Source of the DNA: Pirellulales bacterium
GTDB taxonomy: Bacteria > Planctomycetota > Planctomycetia > Pirellulales > Lacipirellulaceae
DNA: 64,000 bases
NCBI GenBank assembly: GCA_019636345.1
Contig: JAHBXQ010000004.1
Location: 186,001 to 250,000, forward strand
Direction: 5' to 3'
The translations under genes were made by a program, and so were the position numbers. Below the pieces are notes generated by a model that was given only the letters and a program-made list of their open reading frames with translations, ran no database searches and was not told where the DNA came from. Positions 43,765 through 55,053 of the stretch are shown piece after piece (positions within the stretch are counted from its first letter, which is position 1; each line of letters begins with the position of its first letter).

Positions 43765-43881
43765 GGCAGGTCGAACCTGAATGACGCCGGAACGAGGACG
43801 CGATGTCGTCTTCTCGAAGCGCCCCCGGCAACCAGGATCCTTGAGTAACCAGAACTCCCGTCCCCGTTCATTCGCTGTTGA

Positions 43882-46578
<2,697 letters not shown>

Positions 46579-47049
46579 CCTGTCGTTCCGTCAGAGATGC
46601 CGGCGAGCGCCGCGACGATGCGTCCGAGAAGCTCGCTGCCGTAGCTGCCATCCTGCCCGGCAGACCCGCGCCGACGCAAGTAGCGACCGCGTGAAATCCG
46701 ATCGACATGCCAAGCTGTCTTGCTGAGAATTCACCTGGTCAGAGCAGTCAGGGAATCCACTTCGAGCAACGCAACGGGACGCGGATGAGGCCGGATTCTC
46801 GTGGCGAGAAAGGGAAGCTCGTCGTTTGAGCGGGCCGATCGCACTCCGTCGCCCGTCGGACTCTGCATCGTTTGGAAGCGATCGGTGTTGTCCTGTGCCC
46901 GGCCCGAACAGGACAGACAAGAGTGCAAGATTGCGCAGTTTCGCAACGTCCGTAAACAGTCGCGGCCGGCTCCCCGCAAAGAGAGTCGGCCGCGACCGAG
47001 TCGTGTGAGTTCAGCAGCGCCGTGCTCGCGATATGAACGCGTCGCTGCG
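46579..47049. other. Intergenic region, P-type ATPase / repeat protein
   Basis: About 470 bases between two minus-strand genes, without a supported gene. Its one clear element is the inverted repeat at 46959-46996, listed separately. The left part should contain the ATPase promoter. Confidence 0.5.
46959..46996 (-). terminator. Hairpin downstream of the repeat protein gene
   Basis: 13-nt arms (GTCGCGGCCGG-type, 46959-46971 and 46984-46996) pair with one G-U-compatible change around a 12-nt loop. It begins 53 bp beyond the stop of the minus-strand repeat-protein gene. On that strand TGTTTACGG follows, so the T-run is weak. Confidence 0.55.
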
Positions 47050-50000
47050 TCAGTTCCGACGCTTCAGCAATCCCAACGCGGCGAGTCCGCAGCCCAGCGT
47101 CAGCAGGACTGCCGACGGTTCGGGAACGGCCCCGACGGTCGGGGTCGCCGCCCCGGCGCCGTAGTTCGTCCGCCAAGCGGTGAGATCGGTCGCGCTCGGC
47201 GAGGCGCCTCGCTGCCACTGCAGGAAGTCGCTGCCGTCGACGCGGCCGTCGCCGTTGAAATCGCCCGGCGTGACGATCGGGGCGCCGAGCGTGCTCACCG
47301 ACAAGTGGCCCGTGCCAGTGAAGAAGGCGCTCTCGAAAGTCGCGCCCGAGCCGAACGCGCCGTAGGTGCCAGGCGTCTGGGGAATGTTGCCCAGATAGAG
47401 CGAATCGATCACGTCGGCGCCCATAAAATCGAGGTCGAAGATCGCCCCCGTGTGGACAAAGACGTCGGCCCCGTCGGCCAGATAGGGATTATTGATGCTG
47501 AGCGTCCCCGCTTCGATTCGGGTGTCGCCCGTGTAGGTGTTCTCGCCCGTGAGTTCCAACGTGCCTGTGCCGATCTTGACCAGCGTGACCGGCGCCGTCG
47601 TGCTGCTGCTGCCGGTGCTGTTCTGAATGACGCCGGCGAAGGTGGTGTTGGTGTTGAGGGCTCCGATCCGCCACGTACGGGCCGTGGCTCCCGAACCGCC
47701 CTGGTAACCGTATAAGGTCGACGTGGCGTCTCCTTCCAGGGCCCCGAGCGTCAGCGTCTGCACCGAGGTGGCGCGATCTCGCAGCGAGGCGCCGTTGGTC
47801 AACGACACCTTCGAGTTCGGCAAGCTCGAGTTGGCGCCGTTGAGACGGACGATCGTCGTGTTGACGGTCACCAACGGTTCGACTTCGTCCGTGTCGGTGG
47901 CGCCGATTACCGTTATGTCGCCGGTGTAGCCGGTCAGAGTGCTAAGGTCGATGATCTTGCCGACGGTGACCGTCGTCAGCGTCAAATCGCCGTCACCAGA
48001 CATCGCGGGGATGCTGAACGGATTCGTATTCCCGCCCGCTGAAATCGTGCTCGCCGTGCCGCCGGGGAGAGCGAGCGAACTGTTCGTCAGTCCCGTGGTT
48101 GCGGAAGCGTTTGTTGTGGCCATGATGGCGGCATTGGACAAGGTCAGCGCCCCCGTTCCCAACGCTCCGACCGCGGCGCCAATGTCGACCGTTCCTCCGG
48201 AGATCGAGGCCGCCCCCGAAAACGTGTTGGCCGTGGTCATCGTCAGCATGCCCGAGCCGGTCTTCGTGAACGTCGCGCTGCCGCTGATGCCGCCGGTTCC
48301 GGAGATCACGTAGTCGTTGGCGCTGTTGTTCACGACGACCGCCGTGGGCTGGACGTTAGCAGCCACGTTCACGTTGAACGTCGTCGCCGAGTCGTTGAAG
48401 GCGACGCTGTCCGACTGGAAGAACGTATTGGGACTCGCTCCGGTCCAGTTGGGGGTGGTTTCAACGTCCCAGTTCGAGCCGCTGTTGCCCACCCACGTGA
48501 GGCTTGCGCTGCTGACTCCCGGGGCGTTGAATTTCAGGCTGTTGCCGTCGATGAAGGGAACCGGATCGGCGCTGCGACCGGGCCAATTGATCGTGATGCC
48601 GGCCGGGGACCCCGAAAATGCTCCCGCGGTCATGAGCGTGTAGGTCCCCGTCGTCGGGATGCCCCCCAGGAAGTTGGGGGTTACCGTGCCGTTGGTCAGC
48701 GTGGCGGTGCCGGAGACGTTGATCAAGTCGTTGCCGGCGGCGGGATTCAGCGTCAAATCATACGCGTAATCGCCGCCGTTCCAGGTGAAGTTGTTGGCGA
48801 AGTTGATCGTCCCCCCGACGGCCGTCGACGGGTTGATGCCCGAGGCGGTCGTGCCGCTGATCGTGTTGGCCGGGCGGATGACCCCTTCGTCATGGGCGTA
48901 ATGACCGACGATTGTTCCGGCGCCGACGACTTGCTGCATCGCCGCGGTCGAGTAGGTTCCCGAGTAGCCGGCGACGTCCAGCGTGGCGCCGGACTGAATG
49001 TTGATCGTGCTCAGCACTTCGCCGACCGTGCCGTGCAGAATCCCGCCCGGGATTGCCGTGCTGCCGGTCAACGCCAGCGTGCCGGCGGAGACGGTCGTGA
49101 TCCCGCCGCGGCGATTCACGGTGCTGTTGCCGGTGGGTTGATAGCTCAACGTCCCCGAGAGCGTCAGCTTGCCCGTGCCGACCTTGGTCAGGTTGAGACC
49201 GCCGAGGTCGGTCGACGAGTTGGGCGTTGGGGCGCTGGTCGTGTCGATGGTTCCCGCGAAGACCGTGTCGGTGTTGAGAGCGCCGATCGAGTAGGTGACG
49301 AACGAGCCGCCCCCCTCGCCGCCGCCGGAGAGGATCGCCGCCGAGGTTCCCGACAACGACCCCAAACTGACGGTGTTGCCGCCGGAGTTGGTGCGGGTCC
49401 AGACGGTGATATCGTCCAAATTCACCGCTGAGTTCTGCAAGCTCCCCCCGGCGTACGATCCGCCGTTGATGCGAAAAGCCCATCGCCCGCCGCCGCTGGC
49501 ATTCACCACGGCCGGAGCACCGTTGAGGGCCCAGTTGTCGTTGGCGCGAAGTGTCCGGCCGGCGATCGCGACCAGATTGAGCGTGGCCCCCGAAGCGTTC
49601 AGATTGCCGATGTCGGTCGTGCCGGCGCCGGCGACGAGGGTCGCCGTGTTGCCCGCGGCGACGTTGATCCCTTGGGCGAAGCGAATTGCCGGGCTGGTGT
49701 CGAGAGTCGCTCCATTGGCGATCGTAATTGCTTGGGCATTGAGCGCACCCCGAACCCGGAGCGTCCCTTCGTCGATGTTGATGCCGCCGGTGATCGTGTT
49801 GCTCGTTCCCGTTCCCAGGGTGGCGATCCCCGCGCCGACTTTCGAGAACCCGTTGCTGCCCGCCAAGCTGTGGGCGATGAAGGCGTCGTCGAACGTGGTG
49901 GGAGTCAGCGTATTGACCCGAATGATCGGCTTGCTGGCCCCGTTGTCGAGCGTGATGACGGGCAAGGTTAACTCGTCGGTCCGCAGTTCCCACGATCCGG

Positions 50001-50292
50001 CGGTTCCCAATCCCGTGTCGCCGAACAGCAACTGCCCGAGCGTAACGTCGGCGTTCAGAGTCACGCTCGCGTCGCCGTTGAGATCGACTTGGCTGAAATC
50101 GGCGATCGCGGCCGAGCCGTTCGGAACCCCCCCCGACCAGTTGCCGGAATCGCCGTAGTTGCCGCCGCCGGCGACGGTCCAGACGCTGCCTTCGGCGACG
50201 GGGACGCTCGCAGTCATAGCGAAGACAAACGCACTGACGACGGTCCATCCGGCTACGACTCGCCGGAAGCACGAATTAAGTTGCAGACGCAT
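47050..50292 (-). CDS. Autotransporter-associated beta-strand repeat PEP-CTERM protein
   Basis: A 1080-aa exported protein. The signal peptide covers about residues 1-36 (VVSAFVFAMTASVPVAEGSVW). The body is a parallel beta-helix type built of repeats recognised as autotransporter-associated beta-strand repeats (PF12951), for example KVGTGKLTLSGTL, KTGSGMLTMTTANTFSGAASISGGTVDI and KIGTGTLELTGENTYTGDTRIEAGTLSI (each split). Near the C-terminus one dockerin-like pair appears (DFNGDGRVDGSDFLQWQRG), followed by VPEPSAVLLTLGCGLAALGLLKRR, a complete PEP-CTERM signal. No autotransporter beta-barrel is present, so export is presumably by the general pathway with exosortase sorting. It may be a surface adhesin or matrix protein. 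The ATG at 50292 precedes the signal peptide. Confidence 0.88.
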   Translation of the reverse strand: MRLQLNSCFRRVVAGWTVVSAFVFAMTASVPVAEGSVWTVAGGGNYGDSGNWSGGVPNGSAAIADFSQVDLNGDASVTLNADVTLGQLLFGDTGLGTAGSWELRTDELTLPVITLDNGASKPIIRVNTLTPTTFDDAFIAHSLAGSNGFSKVGAGIATLGTGTSNTITGGINIDEGTLRVRGALNAQAITIANGATLDTSPAIRFAQGINVAAGNTATLVAGAGTTDIGNLNASGATLNLVAIAGRTLRANDNWALNGAPAVVNASGGGRWAFRINGGSYAGGSLQNSAVNLDDITVWTRTNSGGNTVSLGSLSGTSAAILSGGGEGGGSFVTYSIGALNTDTVFAGTIDTTSAPTPNSSTDLGGLNLTKVGTGKLTLSGTLSYQPTGNSTVNRRGGITTVSAGTLALTGSTAIPGGILHGTVGEVLSTINIQSGATLDVAGYSGTYSTAAMQQVVGAGTIVGHYAHDEGVIRPANTISGTTASGINPSTAVGGTINFANNFTWNGGDYAYDLTLNPAAGNDLINVSGTATLTNGTVTPNFLGGIPTTGTYTLMTAGAFSGSPAGITINWPGRSADPVPFIDGNSLKFNAPGVSSASLTWVGNSGSNWDVETTPNWTGASPNTFFQSDSVAFNDSATTFNVNVAANVQPTAVVVNNSANDYVISGTGGISGSATFTKTGSGMLTMTTANTFSGAASISGGTVDIGAAVGALGTGALTLSNAAIMATTNASATTGLTNSSLALPGGTASTISAGGNTNPFSIPAMSGDGDLTLTTVTVGKIIDLSTLTGYTGDITVIGATDTDEVEPLVTVNTTIVRLNGANSSLPNSKVSLTNGASLRDRATSVQTLTLGALEGDATSTLYGYQGGSGATARTWRIGALNTNTTFAGVIQNSTGSSSTTAPVTLVKIGTGTLELTGENTYTGDTRIEAGTLSINNPYLADGADVFVHTGAIFDLDFMGADVIDSLYLGNIPQTPGTYGAFGSGATFESAFFTGTGHLSVSTLGAPIVTPGDFNGDGRVDGSDFLQWQRGASPSATDLTAWRTNYGAGAATPTVGAVPEPSAVLLTLGCGLAALGLLKRRN

Positions 50293-50708
50293 GGGTGCCG
50301 AGTCCTCTCTCTCAAGAACAAGTAGGGTCAGTTGTCCGCGCACGGTCACAGCGAACGATGCAGTGAAGCGACGTACGCCCGGTCCCCTCATTGCTGAGAG
50401 GAGCCTAATGGGCGTGCGCTAGCGCGGATCAACTGGTTCGCAATAGCGAATAAGCGAAGGCTTCGATCAGAATGCTGACGGGATGAGAATCGCCTGGGTT
50501 TGGTTGTAACCGGCGGTTTCCCGTACCGCTGCCGCTTGCGATTTTTTGCGCATATTTTGCACTAATTGTGCCGTTCGGGCGGTGCGAGATGCGGCTCTCG
50601 CTGAGGCAGCCATCGCCTCGTCCAATGACTTCGGCGCCAGCGTCGGCCCTGAATCGAGGGAGCGAGCCAAAGACGGCGCCCCGGGGGGGCGACGCTCTCG
50701 GGCCGAAC
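50293..50708. other. Intergenic region, repeat protein / porin
   Basis: About 415 bases between two minus-strand genes. An AT-richer patch near 50525-50575 stands out locally, but I find no clear promoter pair, terminator or coding sequence. Confidence 0.5.
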
Positions 50709-52184
50709 TCAATAGTTCCACTGCAATTGCAGTCGCAGCAGCGAACCCTCTTCCTGCTGGTAGGGCGCCTGCGGAAACGTTCGTTCGGCGAACGTGTATT
50801 GGGCCGTCAGCTCGAGCGCCTTGCTGAACTGATACTCGAACCCGACCTCCGCTTCGCGGATGCGCTGGGTCGGGCTGTTCGCCTCGTGCTTGCGGCCGCC
50901 GTCGTAGCGCTGCAGCCGAACGAACGGGAACAACGTGCCGGGCCGGCCGAAGACGCAGAACTCGTCCCACTTGTAAAACAGTTGGAAGTAACCGCCGTAC
51001 AGAGAGCTGCGCTCGACGTCGGTCTGGGCGGCGTTGAGTTGCGGCCCCTGCCCGTTGGTCCATTCCCCCTGGACGCCCCATGGTTGCGGGTAGAGGACAA
51101 AGCTCACCGCCCCCCGGCGATCCAGAAAGTCGGGCCCTCCGCCGATTCCCGCCGACCGCTCGATTGTGTAGGTCCCGGTGTAGCCCGAGAGCCCCGGCTC
51201 GAAGATCTGACCGTTGGCGAACATGAACGGGTAGGAGATGCGCGCGACCACGTGCTGGTTGGAGTTCAGCTCGGGTCGATTCGCGGTTTGTCCGTTGTAA
51301 ATCCCCAGCCCGACGACGCCGTAATCGCCGGAGCCTTTAAGTCCGCTCTCGACAAGATGCTTGAACCGCTCGCGAATGAACGTCGGCGCCCAGTAGTAGA
51401 ACACTCCCAAATCGCGCTCGTTGACGACCGCACTGTTCAGCGGATCGTTTCGATCAAGCGCCAGGCGGTTCTGACTCGACTGGAGATTCTCGAAACCGTA
51501 CGGGACCTTCGACTGGCCGATCCGAAGCCGATGTTCCTTGCACGGGTCGAGATGGACGTCGGCGTAGAAATCGCGAATCTGCAGGAAGTGTAGCGGGTTG
51601 GGCCCCGTGGCGCCGCTGGCGAAGTCGGGCTGAATGTAGTACGAGACGTACTCGCCCGCATCGCCGCTGAAGACCATGCGGGCCCGCCGCAACAAGAACG
51701 ACTGATCGTCGCCGATCGAGCGGTCGCCTTGCGGGCTGCGCAAGTTCGGGTTTGTCTCCCCGATGCGGTTATAGCGGAACTGGGCATAGCCCCGAATCTT
51801 CATCTTCTCGTACCAAGCTTTCTCCTTCTTCTCTTCCTGAGACGCAGCTTGCGTCTCGAGTTCAGGGAGCTTGAATTGCGGCTCGTCCGGGGCGTCGGGC
51901 GCGGGCAAGTCGGCCGGATCGAACTCGGCCTCCGGCTTCGCCGCCGGCGCTGGGGGGTGATCGTAGTCCTCTCCCGAGACGACGTAGGAGGCGGGCGCCA
52001 CCCCGGTCCAGATCGGCGTCGGCGCCGGCGTCGCTGGCATGAGTTCGAACGGTTGCCAAAGGTCTCCCTCCAAAGCCGCGGTAAGGGGCATCTCCTCCAC
52101 GTCCGCCAGCCCGCGGACGCCTGCCTGGGCAACGCTGCATGCGATTGCCAGCCATGCCGTGCACAACTTCAGCGCGCATGCCAT
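50709..52184 (-). CDS. Phosphate-selective porin O/P family outer-membrane protein
   Basis: A 491-aa outer-membrane beta-barrel of the OprO/OprP family. A signal peptide covers about residues 1-22 (ALKLCTAWLAIACSVAQAG). A Pro/Ala/Glu-rich periplasmic stretch follows, with a Lys/Glu-rich helix near residue 130. The barrel starts around IRGYAQFRYNR and shows alternating strands such as DDQSFLLRRARMVFSGDAGEYVSYYIQPDF, HRLRIGQSKVPYGFENLQSSQNRLALDR and VGFEYQFSKALELTAQYTF (split), ending with aromatic LQLQWNY. Planctomycetes have many such porins; the substrate need not be phosphate. The ATG at 52184 is chosen by the signal peptide. It diverges from the metal efflux operon across 753 bp. Confidence 0.88.
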   Translation of the reverse strand: MACALKLCTAWLAIACSVAQAGVRGLADVEEMPLTAALEGDLWQPFELMPATPAPTPIWTGVAPASYVVSGEDYDHPPAPAAKPEAEFDPADLPAPDAPDEPQFKLPELETQAASQEEKKEKAWYEKMKIRGYAQFRYNRIGETNPNLRSPQGDRSIGDDQSFLLRRARMVFSGDAGEYVSYYIQPDFASGATGPNPLHFLQIRDFYADVHLDPCKEHRLRIGQSKVPYGFENLQSSQNRLALDRNDPLNSAVVNERDLGVFYYWAPTFIRERFKHLVESGLKGSGDYGVVGLGIYNGQTANRPELNSNQHVVARISYPFMFANGQIFEPGLSGYTGTYTIERSAGIGGGPDFLDRRGAVSFVLYPQPWGVQGEWTNGQGPQLNAAQTDVERSSLYGGYFQLFYKWDEFCVFGRPGTLFPFVRLQRYDGGRKHEANSPTQRIREAEVGFEYQFSKALELTAQYTFAERTFPQAPYQQEEGSLLRLQLQWNY

Positions 52185-52937
52185 GGGGCAGAACTCGGCA
52201 AACAGAGCAGACGCGGGAGATAAGATGGGGAGACGAGTCGCCGCACTTTGCGCCGCGAGACGCGTGAAATGCGCATGCTCCTTATCGACAATTCGCACTC
52301 GCCCCATCATTCCAGCCGGGGATTTTGCGGGAAGCAGGATGCTAGCAAAACGAGATCCGTGCCAAGGGGGTCCCGTGGCGCCGTCGCTCAGTGCGTCGCC
52401 GAGCGATTGAATATCGCCGCACCCTGCCAAGGCCTTTCTGCAGGGCCAGGGAGAACGAATCCGCAACGGTTCGAGCAACTCGAATAATAGTGGTTCCCCC
52501 GCAGAATCTGCGGGCAATTGAGCGTCTGTTCGCGGGGTCCTGGTGGCGGGACCAGCGTCCTCAGTTCCCGCCCCCTTGTATGTTCTCAGAGACCCATAGT
52601 CAGAGTTCAATGTGCGAACCGTCGAGTTGCGCTGCGCAGCATGACTCGGCGCGGCCGGCGGCGACGCGGCCCCTCGACTTTCGCGACTCGCCTCTGGCCC
52701 TCCTTCCCTGACGCGATCTCAACCGGAAGCGAAGTTGTCTGCTGAGAACCGGCGGCCAATCGCAACCCGCTCTCCGGTGAAGTCGGCGAACGGAACGCGC
52801 CTCGTGCCCCGTCGCGATTGCACCGCGAAACGTCCGCGAAGTCGGTCCTTTGCGCCGCATTTCACTCGCAATCCTCGCAAACTCGCAATCCGCGGCCGAT
52901 TGAATTCGTCGTGACGGGCGGAAACGGGACGGTTATC
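52185..52937. other. Divergent intergenic region, porin / metal efflux operon
   Basis: About 750 bases with no supported gene, the longest gene-free stretch in the window. It should hold promoters for the porin and for the efflux operon. The only marked element is the 17-bp palindrome at 52498-52514. Confidence 0.55.
52498..52514. promoter_or_regulatory. 17-bp palindrome, candidate operator
   Basis: CCCGCAGA and TCTGCGGG flank a single A. It lies centrally in the region between the divergent porin and metal efflux genes, about 310 bp and 420 bp from the two starts. Binding by a metal regulator is only a suggestion from position. Confidence 0.35.
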
Positions 52938-53372
52938 ATGGTGGGCATGTCGTCGCTTGGCCGTCACCGTTGCGTTCGCTGGCGTCGGTCGTTGCCGGCC
53001 GTGTTGGCCGCCGCGCTGGTGCACCAGTTGGGGGCGTGCCCCTGCGGCTGTCTCGACGGCAATCTGTGGGTGCAGCAGGCTCGGCAAGTCGCCGGACGGA
53101 CGGCCGACCCGACCCCGCGACCTGCGTCGGAGCAGACTCCCCCGTGCGCCGATCACGCGTGCGACGAGACGGCGAACGTCCTGATTGCCGACGGAGAGCG
53201 GGGACCGCTTGAGGACACAACGGCCAATCCGTTGATCGCCTGGATCGGCAAGTCGACGTCCCTAGCCAATCGGTCGTTTGGCATGCGGGCCGGAGCGCCG
53301 CAGGCGCCTTCTCCCGACGGTCGGCCCCCCGCGCCGACGCTGCGAATTCAATCGCAACTTCTCTTGATCTGA
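52938..53372 (+). CDS. Small Cys-rich exported protein heading the metal efflux operon
   Basis: A 144-aa protein of unknown family. A hydrophobic N-terminal segment (PAVLAAALVHQLGACPCG, about residues 20-37) resembles a signal peptide. It runs into CPCGC (Cys34, 36, 38), and a second Cys/His patch is CADHACDE (Cys70, His73, Cys75). Such clusters could bind thiophilic or divalent metals. The rest is Pro/Ala/Thr-rich. It precedes the adaptor, pump and channel genes of an RND efflux system on the same strand, so a periplasmic metal-binding or sensing role is plausible. Start at 52938 or at the ATG nine bases later. Confidence 0.65.
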   Translation: MVGMSSLGRHRCVRWRRSLPAVLAAALVHQLGACPCGCLDGNLWVQQARQVAGRTADPTPRPASEQTPPCADHACDETANVLIADGERGPLEDTTANPLIAWIGKSTSLANRSFGMRAGAPQAPSPDGRPPAPTLRIQSQLLLI

Positions 53373-53543
53373 GCGCCCGCCCTTGCTGGGCCTGCCCGCA
53401 GCCCCTCGGACGCCGCACGAGCCGAGTCGCTGCACAGCCCTGGGCGCCGTCTCTTGACGCAGCCGACGCGCTCGCGCGCTGCCGTCGATCCTTCGGCTGT
53501 CACGCTCGTTCGCTTTTCCCCGCCCCTCGGGAACACCGTCGCC

Positions 53544-54995
53544 ATGAAGTCTCATTCCATGCCGTGTGCCGACTCCGGATGCCAAGGCGAAACAACTTGG
53601 TTCAGCATGCCGTCTCCCGCCTCAGTCGTCAGCGCGTCGGTCGTCTGGGCGTTGATCGCCGCGCAGGCGTCTCTTGCGGGCGACGCATCGAAGCTCGCGC
53701 TCAGCCCGGCCGGCGTCGCCGCCGCGGGGATCGTCGTCGCTCCAGTCGAGATTCATTCGCTACGGGCGACGGTCGCCGCGCCGGCCCGCATCCGCTACGA
53801 CGACCGGCGATATGTCGAAGTCACTGTCGCCGCCTCGGGCATCATCTCCGCCATCGGCGCCAAGCCGGGCGACGCGGTCCAGGCGGGTGCGATGCTCGCT
53901 CTCGTCATCAGTCCCGAGGTCGCCCAAGCGCGGGCCGAGGTGCTGCGCAGGTCGGCGAACCGCGACCTCGCCCAACTCAAAGACCGCCGCGCTTCGGCCG
54001 TCGAACGGGGCGTGTCGACCTTGCTCGCCGCCGTTCACGCTCGGACCTCGCCCGAGGAGATCGCCCGGCAAGTCGAGGCCGTCGAACTGGGCGCGTATCG
54101 GCAAAGCATTCTGGCTCGGTACGCCTCGGCGCGGCAGGCGGCGCTGCTGCGAACCGAGGCGAGCGACCCGGAGTTGGCCTCGGCGCTGCCGGGGCGAGAG
54201 GTCCAGCAACGCCGCATTTCCGCGACGACCGCCCAAGCCGACCTCGAATCGGTTCTCGATTCGGCAGCCTACGAGGCGCAACTTGACGCGCTCACCGCCG
54301 CCAACGAACTTGCCGACGCCGAGCGACAAGTCGCGATCAGCCGGCAATACCTCGCGGCCCTCCTCGGCAACGGCGGCGACGAAGGGCGCGCGATCGGCGA
54401 ATCGCAGTTGGCGGAACTCGAGGTGCGGGCTCCGATCGCGGGGACGGTCCAGTCGCGGGCCTTCTCGGCGAGCGAACGGGTCGCCCCCGGCGACGCGTTG
54501 TTCGTCGTCGCCGACACCTCGACGGTATGGGTCGAGGCGGACATCCGCGACCGGCAGGCCGGCGCCCTGGCCCTGAAACCCGGGGACGAGGTCGAAGTTC
54601 TTGTCGGTGGCGCCGGCGGCAAGGCGTTGCCGGCCCAGGTTCACTACGCCGGCGGCGAGGTCGGCGTCGAATCGCACGCCGTGTCGCTCGTGGCCGTTCT
54701 CGACAACCCGCGGGGCGATCTGCGGCCGGGGCAGTTCGTCGAAGTGGCGGCGCCTGTCGGCGCCGAGCGGCGCTGCCTTGCCGTTCCCGAAGCGGCGATC
54801 ATCGAACATGAGGGGCGGGTCTTCGTCTTTGTCGAGACCGCGCCCGGCGAGTTCTCCGCGGTCGACGTCGTCGTCGGGCTGCACTCGCAAGAGTGGGTCG
54901 AAGTCACCGCGGGACTGAAGACCGGCGAACGGGTCGTCGTCGCGGGGGCGTTCGCGCTGAAGTCCATGCAATTGCTCGATCAATTGCAGGATTGA
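53544..54995 (+). CDS. RND efflux periplasmic adaptor (CusB/CzcB-type membrane fusion protein)
   Basis: A 483-aa periplasmic adaptor linking the inner-membrane pump to the outer-membrane channel. An N-terminal hydrophobic segment (SASVVWALIAAQASLA, about residues 29-44) exports it. The lipoyl-like and hairpin domains show SGIISAIGAKPGDAVQAGAMLALVISPEVAQA (split), then a long helical hairpin. ESQLAELEVRAPIAGTVQSRAFSASERV is the second lipoyl half, and AAIIEHEGRVFVFV with GLKTGERVVVAGAFALKSMQL ends the membrane-proximal domain. A short Cys/His-containing N-terminus (HSMPCADSGCQG) may contact metal. The pump gene follows 58 bp later, the usual order. The start is the ATG at 53544, though Met22 at 53607 is possible. 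Confidence 0.9.
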   Translation: MKSHSMPCADSGCQGETTWFSMPSPASVVSASVVWALIAAQASLAGDASKLALSPAGVAAAGIVVAPVEIHSLRATVAAPARIRYDDRRYVEVTVAASGIISAIGAKPGDAVQAGAMLALVISPEVAQARAEVLRRSANRDLAQLKDRRASAVERGVSTLLAAVHARTSPEEIARQVEAVELGAYRQSILARYASARQAALLRTEASDPELASALPGREVQQRRISATTAQADLESVLDSAAYEAQLDALTAANELADAERQVAISRQYLAALLGNGGDEGRAIGESQLAELEVRAPIAGTVQSRAFSASERVAPGDALFVVADTSTVWVEADIRDRQAGALALKPGDEVEVLVGGAGGKALPAQVHYAGGEVGVESHAVSLVAVLDNPRGDLRPGQFVEVAAPVGAERRCLAVPEAAIIEHEGRVFVFVETAPGEFSAVDVVVGLHSQEWVEVTAGLKTGERVVVAGAFALKSMQLLDQLQD

Positions 54996-55053
54996 GTCGC
55001 AGTCGGTCTGTCCTGTCGCTCCTGATTGGTTCCTGTCGCCCAGGCGTCGCCCC

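Noticed and set aside
47050-50292. Classification as a true type V autotransporter
   Set aside because: It has the associated beta-strand repeats but ends in a dockerin-like repeat and PEP-CTERM signal, with no beta-barrel domain.
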